Assembly (NCBI RefSeq): GCF_022664465.1
Contig: NZ_JAKREV010000004.1
Span: 62,001 to 126,000, forward strand
Reading direction: 5' to 3'
DNA length: 64,000 nt
Source of the DNA: Sphingomonas hankookensis
GTDB taxonomy: Bacteria > Pseudomonadota > Alphaproteobacteria > Sphingomonadales > Sphingomonadaceae
Of the stretch, positions 62,612 to 64,000 are shown in pieces. Position numbers and translations under genes: made by a program. Below the pieces are notes generated by a model. The model had not been told where the DNA came from, did not search any database, and saw nothing but the letters and a program-made list of their open reading frames with translations. How positions within the stretch are numbered: the stretch's first letter is position 1; every line of letters starts with the position of its first letter.

Positions 62612-62753
62612 CGGATGGCTCCGCGACTATGTTGCCGCGCATCCTCCACCGTACCCCCGCCTGCGCGGGGGGTACGGTGGGGATGTCGCGTCGCTTTCGG
62701 CTTTTGTCGCGACTTCGCCTTCGCCGAGGCAAGCGAGACGGACACTCGCAGCG

Positions 62754-63449
62754 TCATCGCGCGCTGTCCCGCGCGATGCGGCCATCGGCCAGTTCGACCA
62801 CCCGGTCGCAGCGTTCGGCGAGTGCCGGGTCGTGGGTGATGACCAGCAGCGTCGCTTGCGTGGCGGCGCGGCGTTCGAACAGCAGGTCCATGATCGCATG
62901 GCCGGTCGCGCGGTCGAGATTGCCGGTCGGTTCGTCGGCGAACACCAGCGCCGGCCGCCCGGCGAGCGCGCGGGCGATGGCAACGCGCTGCTGCTCGCCG
63001 CCCGACAATTGCGTCGGATAATGGTGGAGGCGGTGGGCAAGGCCGACCGAGGCCAGTTCCGCCTCGGCCCGCGCGAAGGCATCGGTGACGCCGGCCAGCT
63101 CCATCGGCACCGCGACATTTTCCAGCGCGGTCATGGTCGGCAGCAGGTGGAACGCCTGCAGCACGATGCCGATCCGCCCGCGCCGGGCGCGCGCCAGATC
63201 GTCCTCGCCCATCGCCCCGAAATCGGCGCCGGCGACGTGGACCTGCCCGCCGCTGGCGCGTTCCAATCCGGAGAGTACCGCCATCAGCGACGACTTGCCC
63301 GACCCCGATGCGCCGAGCAGCGCGACGCTGGACCCGGCCGGGACCGTCAGGTCGATGCCGTGGAGGATGTGCGTGGCGGCATCGCCATCGCCCAGCGTCA
63401 GGGTGACACCGCGCGCGTCGATGACCATATCGTTCGGAACCGAGTGCAT
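62754..63449 (-). CDS. ABC transporter ATP-binding protein of the YbbA (LolD-like) family
   Basis: A 231-aa ATPase. Walker A is LLGASGSGKSSLMAVLSG, Q-loop IVLQAFHLLPTMTALENV, signature LSGGEQQRVAIARAL and Walker B LVFADEPTGNLD, then the H-loop ITHDPALAE. The subfamily (LolD/MacB/YbbA) partners FtsX-like permeases such as the next gene. It is divergent from tesA, as in the E. coli tesA-ybbA-ybbP cluster. The ATG at 63449 is taken; 63428 (MVIDARG) is an alternative. Confidence 0.92.
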   Translation of the reverse strand: MHSVPNDMVIDARGVTLTLGDGDAATHILHGIDLTVPAGSSVALLGASGSGKSSLMAVLSGLERASGGQVHVAGADFGAMGEDDLARARRGRIGIVLQAFHLLPTMTALENVAVPMELAGVTDAFARAEAELASVGLAHRLHHYPTQLSGGEQQRVAIARALAGRPALVFADEPTGNLDRATGHAIMDLLFERRAATQATLLVITHDPALAERCDRVVELADGRIARDSAR

Positions 63450-63465
63450 GGGAGGTTTATCGCCA

Positions 63466-64000
63466 GTGACGAAGCAGGGACCCTCATATGCGGGCGCGTT
63501 CGCCATTCTCCAAGGCGCGCTGCTGCTGGGCGCGTGCAATCAGCCCGATTTATCCGAAGGCAGTGACGCGACCCCGGTGAACGTCGCCGCCGATGCGACG
63601 CCGTCGCCGGTCGCGCGCGCTGCACCGGTGACGGGGCCGGAGCGGCTGGTGCTGGCGTTCGGCGACAGCCTATATGCGGGGTACGGGCTTGCCCGCGGCG
63701 ACAGCCTGCCCGACGACCTGCAGGATGCGCTGCGCGCCGACGGGATCAACGCGCGGGTGGTGAATGGCGGGATTTCGGGCGACACCAGCGCGGCGGGGCG
63801 GCAGCGGCTGGCCTTCACGCTCGACCGGCTGGATCGCAAGCCCGACCTCGTGCTGCTGGGGCTGGGCGGCAACGACCTGCTGCGCCAGATTCCGCCGGCC
63901 GAGACGCGGGCGAATTTCGTGGCGATGCTCGACGAATTGCAGCGGCGCGACATTCCGGTGGTGCTGACCGGCATGATGGTGCCGCCGAACCTCGGCCCCG
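63466..64000 (+). CDS. tesA: TesA-like SGNH esterase lipoprotein (5' part, cut by window end)
   Basis: The first 178 codons of a multifunctional esterase (acyl-CoA thioesterase/lysophospholipase type). The start is GTG at 63466 with GGAGG 10 nt upstream. Cys25 follows LLLGA as a lipobox, so it is a lipoprotein rather than a freely secreted protein. SGNH block I is AFGDSLYAGYGLARGD, block II GGISGDTSAAG, and block III LGLGGNDLLR. The catalytic Asp-His would lie past the window end. It is divergent from ybbA, the classical arrangement. Confidence 0.9.
   Translation, partial: MTKQGPSYAGAFAILQGALLLGACNQPDLSEGSDATPVNVAADATPSPVARAAPVTGPERLVLAFGDSLYAGYGLARGDSLPDDLQDALRADGINARVVNGGISGDTSAAGRQRLAFTLDRLDRKPDLVLLGLGGNDLLRQIPPAETRANFVAMLDELQRRDIPVVLTGMMVPPNLGP

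Overview
The window is high-GC chromosomal DNA from an alphaproteobacterium, most likely a sphingomonad (Sphingomonas or a close relative). The evidence is a C4-pathway 5-aminolevulinate synthase, the rpiB-glyA-nrdR gene order, a large TonB-dependent receptor, Coq4, several lipid genes and many short palindromic intergenic repeats. No rRNA, tRNA, CRISPR array, insertion sequence or prophage was recognised. Both window ends cut genes: a carboxylesterase at the left and a TesA-like esterase at the right.

Layout. 1-2 kb: esterase and SGNH lipoprotein. 2-5.7 kb: ROK sugar kinase, M61 peptidase, amidohydrolase 2 (probable lactonase). 5.8-8.4 kb: phosphatidylserine decarboxylase, divergent from a membrane-anchored class III aminotransferase. 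8.5-9.7 kb: ParDE and two small unknown genes. 10.2-13.7 kb: a lipid block with an Mpo1-like protein, a PmtA-like methyltransferase, an LpxH-like phosphoesterase and a GT4 glycosyltransferase. 13.7-18.2 kb: OprB porin, chemoreceptor, DUF808 protein. 18.4-26.3 kb: envelope enzymes (serine hydrolase, TonB receptor, DacB, secreted amidohydrolase). 26.3-29.7 kb: an L-fucose-type operon (aldo/keto reductase, SDR, mutarotase, FucP). 29.7-33.7 kb: glutathione-dependent formaldehyde dehydrogenase, RlpA, S4, chorismate mutase. 33.9-37.7 kb: a GIY-YIG/TrmJ reading frame, then nrdR, a 50-aa protein, glyA and rpiB. 37.8-46.6 kb: lipoprotein, DUF3429, degenerate GGDEF, hemA, murI, plsY-dprA-topA. 46.9-53.7 kb: Sel1 protein, TIGR01244 protein, recQ, exported methyltransferase, alpha/beta hydrolase, ABC exporter. 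54-60 kb: coq4, lipoprotein, recF, a receiver/kinase pair, DEAD-box helicase. 60.1-64 kb: ybbP-ybbA divergent from tesA.

The most noteworthy points: (1) five or six families of palindromic repeats between genes, one of which joins a GIY-YIG domain in frame to TrmJ; (2) a concentration of phospholipid and glycolipid enzymes from 5.8 to 13.7 kb; (3) an L-fucose operon whose putative lactonase lies about 20 kb away; (4) signalling proteins with degenerate catalytic motifs (GGNEF, and a kinase without a visible N-box); (5) a methyltransferase with a lipoprotein signal; (6) plsY and trmJ, which lack an ordinary start codon where one is expected.
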